Shown: positions 1 through 5,518 of the stretch, one piece after another | Layout: every line of letters begins with the position of its first letter | How positions within the stretch are numbered: the first letter of the stretch is position 1 | Assembly: GCA_031178565.1 (NCBI GenBank) | Contig: JAPSIU010000173.1 | Coordinates: forward strand, 1 to 5,594 | Direction: 5' to 3' | Length of the DNA stretch: 5,594 nt | Source: Leucobacter sp. | GTDB lineage: Bacteria > Actinomycetota > Actinomycetes > Actinomycetales > Microbacteriaceae | Program-made: the position numbers and the translations under genes | The notes under the pieces: model-generated | The model's database searches: none | Told to the model about the DNA's origin: nothing | The model's input: only the letters and a program-made list of their open reading frames with translations

Positions 1-2
1 CC

Positions 3-19
3 GCCGGCGGCCCGCCGGC
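3..19 (-). terminator. Possible GC-rich hairpin terminator of the lysR gene
   Basis: A perfect inverted repeat (GCCGGCG, loop of 3, CGCCGGC) begins three bases past the regulator's stop codon, giving a 7-bp all-GC stem in the transcript. No U-tract can be seen because only two bases of the window remain beyond it. Actinobacterial terminators often lack a U-tract, so the position is suggestive, but in DNA this GC-rich such stems also arise by chance. Confidence 0.35.
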
Positions 20-22
20 CGC

Positions 23-895
23 TCAGCGCGCGTCCGCGTCCGTCCCGTAGAGCTGCCGCGTGCGCTCGATGAGCGCGTCGAGTCCGGTGACGGCGTCTCC
101 GCGGCGCCAGACCAGCTGCACCGGCACGGGAGCCGCATCGGCGATCCTCCGATACCGCACCCCGTCGCGCCGATGGTGGTGCGACGTGGCCTCGGCGGTG
201 ATCCCGACACCCCGGCCCGCGGCGATGAGGTCGAGCCACTGATCAACGTTGCTCGACGGCAGGAACTCCGGCACCGGACCATCCGCTCCCCACAGCGCGG
301 CGTCGGTGGTTCCCGCGCGGGTGTCGATGATCACGGTGCGCTCGGCGATCTCTGCCAGCGAGAGCCTGCGCCTGCGCGCCCACGGCACGTCGTCCTCGGC
401 GAACGCGACGACGCGCTGCTCGTAGCCGACGACGGCGGCGGAGTATCGGGGGTCGTCCAGCGGTCTGCGCACGATCGCGACGTCGCACCGCCCGTCGGAG
501 AGACCGGCGTCCGCGGCTTCCCCGCGGAAGATCTCGAGGTCGACGCCGAGGCGTCCCGTCGCCCACCCGCGCTGCAGCGCTGCCGTATGCACGCCGAGCG
601 CTGCCCAGGCGTAGCCGACGCGAAGCACCTCGCGCCGCGAGCGCGCGAACTCCGTGAAGCGCTCGGCCTCCGCGAGCACCCGTCTCGCGGCCGGCAGCAA
701 CTGCCACCCCGCCTGCGTCGGAACGCAGCCCGCGGGCACCCGCCGGAGCAGCCTGGCGCCCAGTCGGCGCTCGAGGCTCGCGACCGTGCGCGAGGCCGCG
801 GCCTGGGAGACGTACAGTCGGGCGGCTCCCTCCGTGAACGAACCGGCGTCGACCACGGTCGTGAAGTACCGCAGTTCCCGCAGCGTCCAGTCCAT
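23..895 (-). CDS. LysR-family transcriptional regulator
   Basis: This is a 290-residue protein of normal LysR length. Residues 1-60 form the winged helix-turn-helix: LRELRYF at 5-11, DAGSFTEGAARLYVSQAAAS around 16-35 and the SLERRLGARLLRR linker entry at 40-52. A linker helix rich in Arg/Ala/Glu follows (about 65-90). From about residue 91 (VLRVGY) to the end is the periplasmic-binding-protein-like effector domain, with the family's AAGRGVGI stretch near the C-terminal third. I chose the ATG giving MDWTLREL because LysR proteins normally start a few residues before the LRYF helix and a -10-like box lies just upstream. An in-frame ATG 11 codons earlier (928) would place that box inside the gene. 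The gene is divergent from the exporter across 67 bp, the usual arrangement for a LysR regulator and its target. It therefore likely controls the exporter in response to a small ligand, perhaps an amino acid, and itself. The ligand cannot be read from the sequence. Confidence 0.93.
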   Translation of the reverse strand: MDWTLRELRYFTTVVDAGSFTEGAARLYVSQAAASRTVASLERRLGARLLRRVPAGCVPTQAGWQLLPAARRVLAEAERFTEFARSRREVLRVGYAWAALGVHTAALQRGWATGRLGVDLEIFRGEAADAGLSDGRCDVAIVRRPLDDPRYSAAVVGYEQRVVAFAEDDVPWARRRRLSLAEIAERTVIIDTRAGTTDAALWGADGPVPEFLPSSNVDQWLDLIAAGRGVGITAEATSHHHRRDGVRYRRIADAAPVPVQLVWRRGDAVTGLDALIERTRQLYGTDADAR

Positions 896-901
896 AACCA
901 C

Positions 902-907
902 ATCGTA
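902..907 (-). promoter_or_regulatory. -10 box of the lysR promoter (putatively leaderless)
   Basis: On the minus strand TACGAT, a good match to the actinobacterial TANNNT -10 consensus, lies six bases before the chosen ATG. Transcription would then start at or next to the A of that ATG, giving an mRNA without a leader. No purine-rich ribosome binding site precedes the ATG, which agrees with this. No convincing -35 hexamer is visible at 16-18 bp spacing. Confidence 0.5.
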
Positions 908-915
908 TGGCAGCC

Positions 916-930
916 TCGTAGAACGCACGA
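916..930. promoter_or_regulatory. Candidate LysR operator (TCGT-N7-ACGA dyad)
   Basis: A 15-bp interrupted dyad, TCGT-N7-ACGA, sits between the two divergent -10 boxes. A further TCGTA copy at 903-907 overlaps the lysR -10 box, so TCGTA occurs twice, 13 bp apart. Size and geometry resemble LysR-type boxes (short dyads around 7-9 bp), although the bases do not fit the strict T-N11-A rule. A protein bound here would cover the regulator's own promoter and the -35 region of the exporter promoter. The half-sites are only 4 bp, so chance is a real alternative. Confidence 0.35.
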
Positions 931-950
931 CCGGGAGGCCGCCGCGCCCC

Positions 951-956
951 TATCCT
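951..956 (+). promoter_or_regulatory. -10 box of the exporter promoter (putatively leaderless)
   Basis: TATCCT fits TANNNT and ends six bases before the exporter ATG, so the predicted transcription start falls on the start codon. The intervening bases carry no Shine-Dalgarno sequence. The nearest purine run, GGGAGG at 933-938, is about 24 bases away and too far to serve. The -35 region is weak. Confidence 0.5.
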
Positions 957-962
957 GATCGC

Positions 963-1901
963 ATGGACCCCCGCCCGACCTCCGCTGCTCGACGTGCCGC
1001 CGCGGCGCGGCCGGGGCAGGAGCCGTCTCCGCGCGCCGCATCGGCGCCGCGGCGCGCACTCGGCGTCTCGATGGTCATGAGCGGAGCGATGGCCAATCAA
1101 TTCGGCGCGGCTCTCGGAGCACTCGCGTTCCCGGCCATCGGCCCCGTCGGAGTGGTCGCCGTCCGGCAGGTCGTGACCGCCGCGGTGCTGCTCCCCGTGG
1201 CACGGCCCCCGTTCCGGCGCTACCGCCGCGCGCAGTGGCTCCCGATCCTCGGCCTGGCGCTCGTCTTCTCCGTGATGAACCTCTCGCTCTACGCGTCGGT
1301 GGAGCGCATCGGCCTGGGGCTCGCGGTCACCCTCGAGTTCCTCGGACCGCTCGCGGTCGCCCTGCTCGGTTCGCGACGGCTCGTGGATCTCGCGTGCGCG
1401 CTGCTCGCGGCCGCCGGGGTGGTCGTGCTCACGCACCCCGGCCCGTCATCGGACCTCACCGGCATCGCACTCGGGCTCGTGGCCGCGACGGCGTGGGCGA
1501 TGTACATCCTGCTCAACCGCACGCTCGGCCGGCGGCTCCCGGGCATCGAGGGCGCCGCAGCGGCGAGCGCCGTCGCGGCGGCGGCATGGGCGCCGATCGC
1601 GATCGTCTGGTTCCTCGCGCACCCGCCGACGCCGGTCGCCCTGCTGCTGGCCGCGGCCTGCGGCCTGCTCTCGTCGATCGTGCCCTACGTGATCGATCTG
1701 CTGGCGCTGCGGCACCTGTCTGCCGGCGTCTTCGGCATTCTCACGAGCACGAGCCCCGTCTGGGCCGCGCTCGTGGGGCGGATCGTGCTCGGCGAGCGCC
1801 TGCTGCCCGGGGAGTGGGTCGGCGTCGGGATCATCGTGCTCAGCAGCGCGCTCATCACGATGATCCCGCCATCCGTCACGCCCCCAGGTACGCCTCGATG
1901 A
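963..1901 (+). CDS. RhtA-like EamA/DMT-superfamily inner-membrane exporter
   Basis: This is a 312-residue, highly hydrophobic protein of the drug/metabolite transporter superfamily, in the subgroup of the threonine/homoserine exporter RhtA (recalled, not searched). RhtA-like landmarks include the stretch GLAVTLEFLGPLAVALL (119-135), then SRR-VD at 137-142, DLTG (164-167) and AWAMYILLNR (177-186). The two EamA halves are about residues 38-158 and 165-302, roughly ten membrane helices in all. A basic, Ala/Pro-rich tail of about 33 residues with seven arginines precedes the first helix and should stay cytoplasmic. It is longer than in Escherichia coli RhtA. A later ATG (residue 37, position 1071) would remove it, but the -10 box abutting the first ATG favours the long form. 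The gene is divergent from the LysR gene and convergent with livF, sharing 26 bp with it. The likely role is proton-driven efflux of an amino acid or similar metabolite. The substrate is inferred only from family membership. Confidence 0.88.
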   Translation: MDPRPTSAARRAAAARPGQEPSPRAASAPRRALGVSMVMSGAMANQFGAALGALAFPAIGPVGVVAVRQVVTAAVLLPVARPPFRRYRRAQWLPILGLALVFSVMNLSLYASVERIGLGLAVTLEFLGPLAVALLGSRRLVDLACALLAAAGVVVLTHPGPSSDLTGIALGLVAATAWAMYILLNRTLGRRLPGIEGAAAASAVAAAAWAPIAIVWFLAHPPTPVALLLAAACGLLSSIVPYVIDLLALRHLSAGVFGILTSTSPVWAALVGRIVLGERLLPGEWVGVGIIVLSSALITMIPPSVTPPGTPR

Positions 1902-2586
1902 CCCGCGGGTCGGCGGCGAGCTCCTCCGCGGGCCCCTCCATCGTCACCCGGCCCGACTCCAGCACGTAGGCGCGGTCCGCGATCTTCAGCGCGGCCCGTG
2001 CGTTCTGCTCGACGAGCAGAATGGTGGTGCCCTGCTGGTTCACCTCGCGGATGATGTCCATCACCTGCTTCACGATGAGCGGGGCGAGCCCCATCGAGGG
2101 CTCGTCGAGCAGGAGCAGCTTGGGCCCGCCGACGAGTGCGCGACCGAGCGCGAGCATCTGCTGCTCGCCGCCGGAGAGCGTGCCGCCCTGCTGGCCCCGC
2201 CGCTCGGCGAGCCGGGGCATCAGCTGGTAGGCGTAGTCCGCGCGCTCGGCGATGAGCTTCTGGTCCTTCACCTGGTAGCCGCCGAGCAGCAGATTCTCGT
2301 GGACCGTCATCGTCGAGAAGACGCGCCTGCCCTCGGGGATGTGCAGCAGCCCGGCGGCGACGATGTCCCAGGGCTGGTGCCGGGTCAGATCCCGATCCCC
2401 CCAGCGCACAGCGCCGCTCTTCGCGCGCACGAGCCCCGAGATGAGGGAGAGCGTCGAGGTCTTGCCGGCGCCGTTGTTGCCGAGCAGGGAGACGATCTCC
2501 CCCTCCCGCACCTCGATGCTGAGGTTCCGGAGCGCGTGCACCCGGTTGTAGTAGAGCTCGACGTTCTCGAGCGCGAGTGTGCTCAT
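1876..2586 (-). CDS. livF: Branched-chain amino acid ABC transporter ATP-binding protein LivF
   Basis: This is one of the two ATPases of the importer, 236 residues, the normal LivF size. In order: Walker A GNNGAGKT (36-43), the LivF-type Q-loop region IPEGRRVF (83-90), ABC signature LSGGEQQ (137-143), Walker B LLLLDEP (157-163) with catalytic Glu162, D-loop SMGLAP, and the switch region VEQNA (192-196). As is usual for LivF, a Gln (194) stands where most ABC ATPases have the H-loop His. The protein ends at the family's YLG motif. It is the last gene of the operon: its ATG overlaps the livG stop as ATGA, so translation is coupled. Its last 26 bp are antisense to the end of the exporter gene. 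It binds the cytoplasmic face of LivH/LivM as a heterodimer with LivG. Confidence 0.96.
   Translation of the reverse strand: MSTLALENVELYYNRVHALRNLSIEVREGEIVSLLGNNGAGKTSTLSLISGLVRAKSGAVRWGDRDLTRHQPWDIVAAGLLHIPEGRRVFSTMTVHENLLLGGYQVKDQKLIAERADYAYQLMPRLAERRGQQGGTLSGGEQQMLALGRALVGGPKLLLLDEPSMGLAPLIVKQVMDIIREVNQQGTTILLVEQNARAALKIADRAYVLESGRVTMEGPAEELAADPRVIEAYLGA
1900..1911. repeat. 12-bp perfect palindrome at the convergent gene ends
   Basis: GACCCGCGGGTC is a perfect palindrome that begins within the exporter stop codon and lies inside livF, where it encodes Asp-Pro-Arg-Val. It could fold only into a short hairpin (4-bp stem, 4-base loop) and has no T-run on either side, so it is a poor terminator. 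Because DPRV is common near the LivF C-terminus, protein coding may explain it fully. Confidence 0.4.
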
Positions 2587-3401
2587 TCCTCCTCCTCCCC
2601 GAGGTAGGCCGCGATCACGACCGGATCCTTCTTCACCGTCTCGGGTGTGCCGTCCGCGATCTCCTTGCCGTAGTTCAGCACCACGATGCGCTCGGACACC
2701 TCCATCACGAGTCCCATGTCGTGCTCGATGAGCACGATGCCGACGCCGAGATCGCGGATCCGGCGGATCAGCTCCATGAGCTCGTTCTTCTCGCTGTGAT
2801 TGAGCCCGGCGCCCGGTTCGTCGAGAAGCAGCAGCTTCGGCTGGGTCGCGAGCGCGCGTGCGATCTCGACTCGGCGCTGCTCGCCGTACGGCAGTTGAGT
2901 CACGAGCAGTTCGTCGTCCGCTCGGAACCCGACGAAGTCCAGCCAGCCGCGCGCATCCTCCGCGCACTGCGCCTCGCTCCGGGTGTAGCGGGGAGTGTGC
3001 AGCATCGCGTCGAAGACGTTCTGCCCGAGATGCGAGTGCATCCCGGTCTTGACGTTCTCGAGCACCGTCATCTCGGAGAACAGCCGCACGTTCTGGAAGG
3101 TGCGCGCCATGCCGCGAGCCGTGATGTAGGAGGGCTTCCGCCGGGTGATCTCCTGCCCGTCGAACACCACGGATCCCCGGTTGGGACGGTAGAAGCCCGA
3201 GATGCAGTTGAACGCGCTCGTCTTCCCGGCGCCGTTGGGGCCGATGACCGAGACGATCTCCCCCTCGTGCACCGTGAACGACAGCCCGTCGACGGCCTTG
3301 ATCCCGCCGAACGACACCGCCAGGTTCTCGACCCTCAGCACCACCTCGCCGCTCCGCTCGCCCGGGTGCTCGGCCACCGCCGTCTGCTGCGATTCGCTCA
3401 T
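2583..3401 (-). CDS. livG: Branched-chain amino acid ABC transporter ATP-binding protein LivG
   Basis: This is the second ATPase, 272 residues. An 18-residue polar N-terminal extension precedes the ABC domain. Motifs are Walker A GPNGAGKT (54-61), Q-loop RTFQNVRLF with Gln103, the LivG-specific helical insert (about 118-165), signature PYGEQRR (171-177, the LivG form of LSGGQ), Walker B LLLLDEP (190-196) with Glu195, D-loop GAGLN, and H-loop IEHD with His227. The C-terminus has the family's AAYLG followed by four glutamates. The start ATG overlaps the livM stop as ATGA and is preceded by GAGGGGAG at 6-base spacing. Together with LivF it powers import through the LivH/LivM channel. The insert, the PYGEQRR signature and the operon order make the LivG assignment firm. 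The transported substrate is set by a binding protein not seen here. Confidence 0.96.
   Translation of the reverse strand: MSESQQTAVAEHPGERSGEVVLRVENLAVSFGGIKAVDGLSFTVHEGEIVSVIGPNGAGKTSAFNCISGFYRPNRGSVVFDGQEITRRKPSYITARGMARTFQNVRLFSEMTVLENVKTGMHSHLGQNVFDAMLHTPRYTRSEAQCAEDARGWLDFVGFRADDELLVTQLPYGEQRRVEIARALATQPKLLLLDEPGAGLNHSEKNELMELIRRIRDLGVGIVLIEHDMGLVMEVSERIVVLNYGKEIADGTPETVKKDPVVIAAYLGEEEE
2588..2600 (-). promoter_or_regulatory. livF ribosome binding site inside the livG poly-Glu codons
   Basis: The last codons of livG (Gly-Glu-Glu-Glu-Glu) read GGGGAGGAGGAGGAA on the minus strand and supply several overlapping AGGAGG/GGGGAGG sites 4-7 bases before the livF ATG. The acidic tail of LivG and the strong Shine-Dalgarno sequence of livF are therefore the same bases. 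This fixes the livF start. Confidence 0.8.
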
Positions 3402-4537
3402 CGCCGGCTCCCCTCGTCGTCGCTGCCCTCATCCGCCGTCCCGCCGACCACTCCGACCGCGGAGGTCGCCGGCGGCGGCGGGATCTCGCGCTTCTTCAGG
3501 AACGGCAGCACGGCGTTCGCGGGCCAGATCCCCTTCGGGCGGAAGATCATCGCCACCACGAGCAGCACGCCGAATATCAGGAACCGCCACTCCGAGAAGT
3601 CGCGCAGCAGCTCGGGCGCGAGCGACACGAACAGCGCGCCGATGATGACACCCGGCGTCGATCCCATACCGCCGAGCACCACCGCCATGAGCACGAGCGC
3701 CGAGTACAGGAATTCGAAGCTGTTCGGCGAGATGGCGCTGAGATGGCTCGCCATCAGCGTTCCGGCGAACCCGCCCCACACCGCCCCGATGATGTAGGCG
3801 GCGAGTTTCGTCCGGTAGCCGTTGATCCCCATCGCCTCGCTGACGTCCTCGTCGTCGCGCACCGACTTCCACGCCCGCCCGAGTTTGCCCCTGCCGAGAC
3901 GGGAGACCGCGATCACCGCGAGGCCGATGCCGACGAAGAGCACGAAGTAGTAGAACAGGATCTTCGAGTTGAAGTGCACGCCCGCGATGTCGAGACCGTC
4001 GGAGAACGACCACCCGAAGAACGACCACGTCGGAATCCCGTGGATGCCGCTCGGGCCGCCCGTGATGTCGAGGTTGTTCGCCGTGATGCGGATGATCTCG
4101 CCGAAACCGAGGGTGACGATCGCGAGATAGTCGCTGCGCAGACGCAGCGTCGGCCCTCCGATGATCACACCCGCGATGATGCACGCGACGATCACGAGGG
4201 GGATCGTCTCGAGCATCGAGAGCCCGAACTGGGTCGTGAGGATCCCGCTCGTGTAGGCGCCGACCGCCATGAAGGCGATGTAGCCGAGGTCGAGCAGACC
4301 CGCGTAGCCGACGACGACGTTGAGGCCCATCGCTAGGACGATGTAGATCATCGCCGAGGTGAGGATCGAGATGATGTACGGCGTCGCGGTGATGAACGGC
4401 AGCACCGCCGCCGCGACGAACAGGACGACCCCGACGAGCCGCATGAAGCGCTCGGGCGCGAGCACGCCGCGGATCGCGGGCGGGCGCTCGATGAACGGCT
4501 TGGGCACCTGCAGACGGTGCAGATTCGTGTTCGCCAT
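3398..4537 (-). CDS. livM: Branched-chain amino acid ABC transporter permease LivM
   Basis: This is the larger permease of the importer, 379 residues. A soluble 30-residue N-terminus is followed by about eight to ten membrane helices. Conserved LivM features are GLNVVVGYAGLLDLGY (71-86), RLRSDYLAIVTLGFGEIIRI (132-151), TGGPSGI (159-165) and the cytoplasmic coupling loop GRAWKSVRDDEDVSEAMGIN (220-239), which contacts an ATPase. VLGGMGS lies in a late helix. The last 30 residues form a hydrophilic tail with four prolines and an Asp/Glu/Ser-rich end, probably disordered and not needed for the fold. I chose the ATG two bases past the livH stop because GGAAAGGG stands 7 bases before it. Upstream in-frame starts would run into livH and give non-LivM sequence. 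The stop overlaps the livG start. Confidence 0.95.
   Translation of the reverse strand: MANTNLHRLQVPKPFIERPPAIRGVLAPERFMRLVGVVLFVAAAVLPFITATPYIISILTSAMIYIVLAMGLNVVVGYAGLLDLGYIAFMAVGAYTSGILTTQFGLSMLETIPLVIVACIIAGVIIGGPTLRLRSDYLAIVTLGFGEIIRITANNLDITGGPSGIHGIPTWSFFGWSFSDGLDIAGVHFNSKILFYYFVLFVGIGLAVIAVSRLGRGKLGRAWKSVRDDEDVSEAMGINGYRTKLAAYIIGAVWGGFAGTLMASHLSAISPNSFEFLYSALVLMAVVLGGMGSTPGVIIGALFVSLAPELLRDFSEWRFLIFGVLLVVAMIFRPKGIWPANAVLPFLKKREIPPPPATSAVGVVGGTADEGSDDEGSRR
3408..3415 (-). promoter_or_regulatory. livG ribosome binding site
   Basis: GAGGGGAG on the minus strand lies six bases before the livG ATG, within the last LivM codons. It supports this start and a coupled reading of livM and livG. 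Confidence 0.7.
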
Positions 4538-4539
4538 GA

Positions 4540-5433
4540 TCAGACCCTTTCCACCACGCGCTCGCCGAGGATCCCGGTCGGCTTGAACACCAGGAACAGG
4601 ATCAGGAACCCGAACGCGAACACGTCGCGCCACTCGCCCCCGAAGAGGTTCGTGCCGAACGACTCGAGCAGTCCGAGCACGAGGCCCCCGATCATCGCCC
4701 CGTAGAGATTGCCGATGCCGCCGATCACGGCCGCGGTGAACGCCTTCAGTCCGATCACGAAGCCCATGAGGAAGTCGATCGTGCCGTAGTAGGCGGCGGC
4801 CATCACACCGGCCGCGCCCGCGAGCGCCGAGCCGATGAAGAAGGTGCGCGAGATGACGCGGTTGACGTTGACGCCCATGAGCAGGGACGCCTTCTGATCC
4901 AGGGCGATCGCGCGCATCGCACGTCCCTCGCGCGAGTGCATCACGTAGCGCTGCAGCAGGAACATGAGCACCGCCGCGACGAGCATGAGCACGAGCTGCG
5001 GCATCGTGAGGCGCGCGCCGAGGACATCGATCGGGGCGCCCGACAGCCGCACCGGGAACACGAGCGGACTCGCCCCGAAGATCTGCCGCACTGCGTATTC
5101 GAGCGTGAACGAGACCCCGACGGCGGTGATGAGCGCCGCCAGGCGGGGACTGGTGCGCAGGGGCCGGTAGGCGACGCGCTCGATGATCACTCCGATGCCG
5201 CCGGTGAGCAGCATCGTGATCAGCAGCACCAGCAGCAGGACCGGGATCGATCCCAGGCCGAAGAGGCCGGTGAAGCCGCCGAGGATCACGAACGCCAGGA
5301 ACGAACCGAGCATGTACAGGTCGCCGTGGGCGAAGTTGAGCAGTTTGATGATGCCGTAGACCATGCTGTAGCCGAGGGCGACGAGTGCGTAGAACGAACC
5401 GACGAAGAGTCCGTTCCAGATGAGTTGGAACAT
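4540..5433 (-). CDS. livH: Branched-chain amino acid ABC transporter permease LivH
   Basis: This is the smaller permease, 297 residues, matching the usual LivH length and about eight membrane helices. Diagnostic stretches are GSFYALVALGYSMVYGI (12-28), NFAHGDLYMLG (33-43), the loop ERVAYRPLR (85-93) and the cytoplasmic coupling loop REGRAMRAIALDQKASLLMGVNVNRV (168-193, split by the membrane boundary), followed by GLKAFTAAVIGGIGN. It ends FKPTGILGERVVERV. The ATG is preceded at 6-base spacing by GAGAGAGG. It is the first gene of the visible operon and pairs with LivM to make the transmembrane channel. The ordinary length and the four-gene order argue for the hydrophobic amino acid family rather than the urea (Urt) branch, whose UrtB is often longer, although amides or other substrates cannot be excluded without the binding protein. 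Confidence 0.95.
   Translation of the reverse strand: MFQLIWNGLFVGSFYALVALGYSMVYGIIKLLNFAHGDLYMLGSFLAFVILGGFTGLFGLGSIPVLLLVLLITMLLTGGIGVIIERVAYRPLRTSPRLAALITAVGVSFTLEYAVRQIFGASPLVFPVRLSGAPIDVLGARLTMPQLVLMLVAAVLMFLLQRYVMHSREGRAMRAIALDQKASLLMGVNVNRVISRTFFIGSALAGAAGVMAAAYYGTIDFLMGFVIGLKAFTAAVIGGIGNLYGAMIGGLVLGLLESFGTNLFGGEWRDVFAFGFLILFLVFKPTGILGERVVERV
4545..4552 (-). promoter_or_regulatory. livM ribosome binding site
   Basis: GGAAAGGG on the minus strand, inside the last livH codons, stands seven bases before the chosen livM ATG. It decides between that ATG and in-frame upstream starts inside livH. Confidence 0.65.
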
Positions 5434-5439
5434 GTGCTG

Positions 5440-5447
5440 CCTCTCTC
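5440..5447 (-). promoter_or_regulatory. livH ribosome binding site
   Basis: GAGAGAGG on the minus strand lies six bases before the livH ATG and fixes that start. Confidence 0.7.
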
Positions 5448-5481
5448 AGGAGCCGACGCGAGGGATCGACCGACGTCCGGC

Positions 5482-5500
5482 CGGGCCCCCGGCGGGCCCG
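5482..5500 (-). promoter_or_regulatory. GC-rich stem-loop in the livH leader
   Basis: A perfect 7-bp inverted repeat (CGGGCCC, loop of 5, GGGCCCG) lies about 50 bases upstream of the livH start. There is no T-run after it on the minus strand, so it is not a normal terminator. It could stabilise the 5' end of the operon mRNA, or be a processing or attenuation element below an upstream binding-protein gene. In such GC-rich DNA it could also be incidental. Confidence 0.4.
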
Positions 5501-5512
5501 CGCGCGGCGGCC

Positions 5513-5518
5513 AAGCTA
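5513..5518 (-). promoter_or_regulatory. Weak candidate -10 box for the liv operon
   Basis: TAGCTT on the minus strand fits TANNNT and is the only AT-richer patch in the leader. It would start transcription near 5506, just ahead of the stem-loop. No -35 element is clear, and the DNA beyond it is of doubtful quality, so this is tentative. Confidence 0.22.

Noticed and set aside
896..928. Alternative lysR start 11 codons upstream
   Set aside because: It would put the -10-like TACGAT box inside the gene and add residues not typical of LysR N-termini. It has no ribosome binding site.
243..1436. A 397-codon minus-strand open frame across the LysR gene and the exporter
   Set aside because: Its product is extremely Arg/Gly/Glu-rich with no domain and it crosses the divergent promoter. 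It is a frame shadow of the two real genes.
2587..3432. Upstream extension of the livF frame to a start near 3432
   Set aside because: The extension is the livG region read in the wrong frame. The livF start at 2586 has a strong ribosome binding site and begins right before the ABC domain.
2577..3797. A 406-codon open frame on the plus strand opposite livG/livM
   Set aside because: It is antisense to two well-conserved transporter genes. Its Arg/His/Asp-rich product resembles no family I know, and long antisense frames are expected in DNA this rich in GC.
5477..5484. CCGGCCGG palindrome and neighbouring GACGTC as a regulator site
   Set aside because: Short GC-only palindromes are very frequent at this base composition and nothing else supports binding here.
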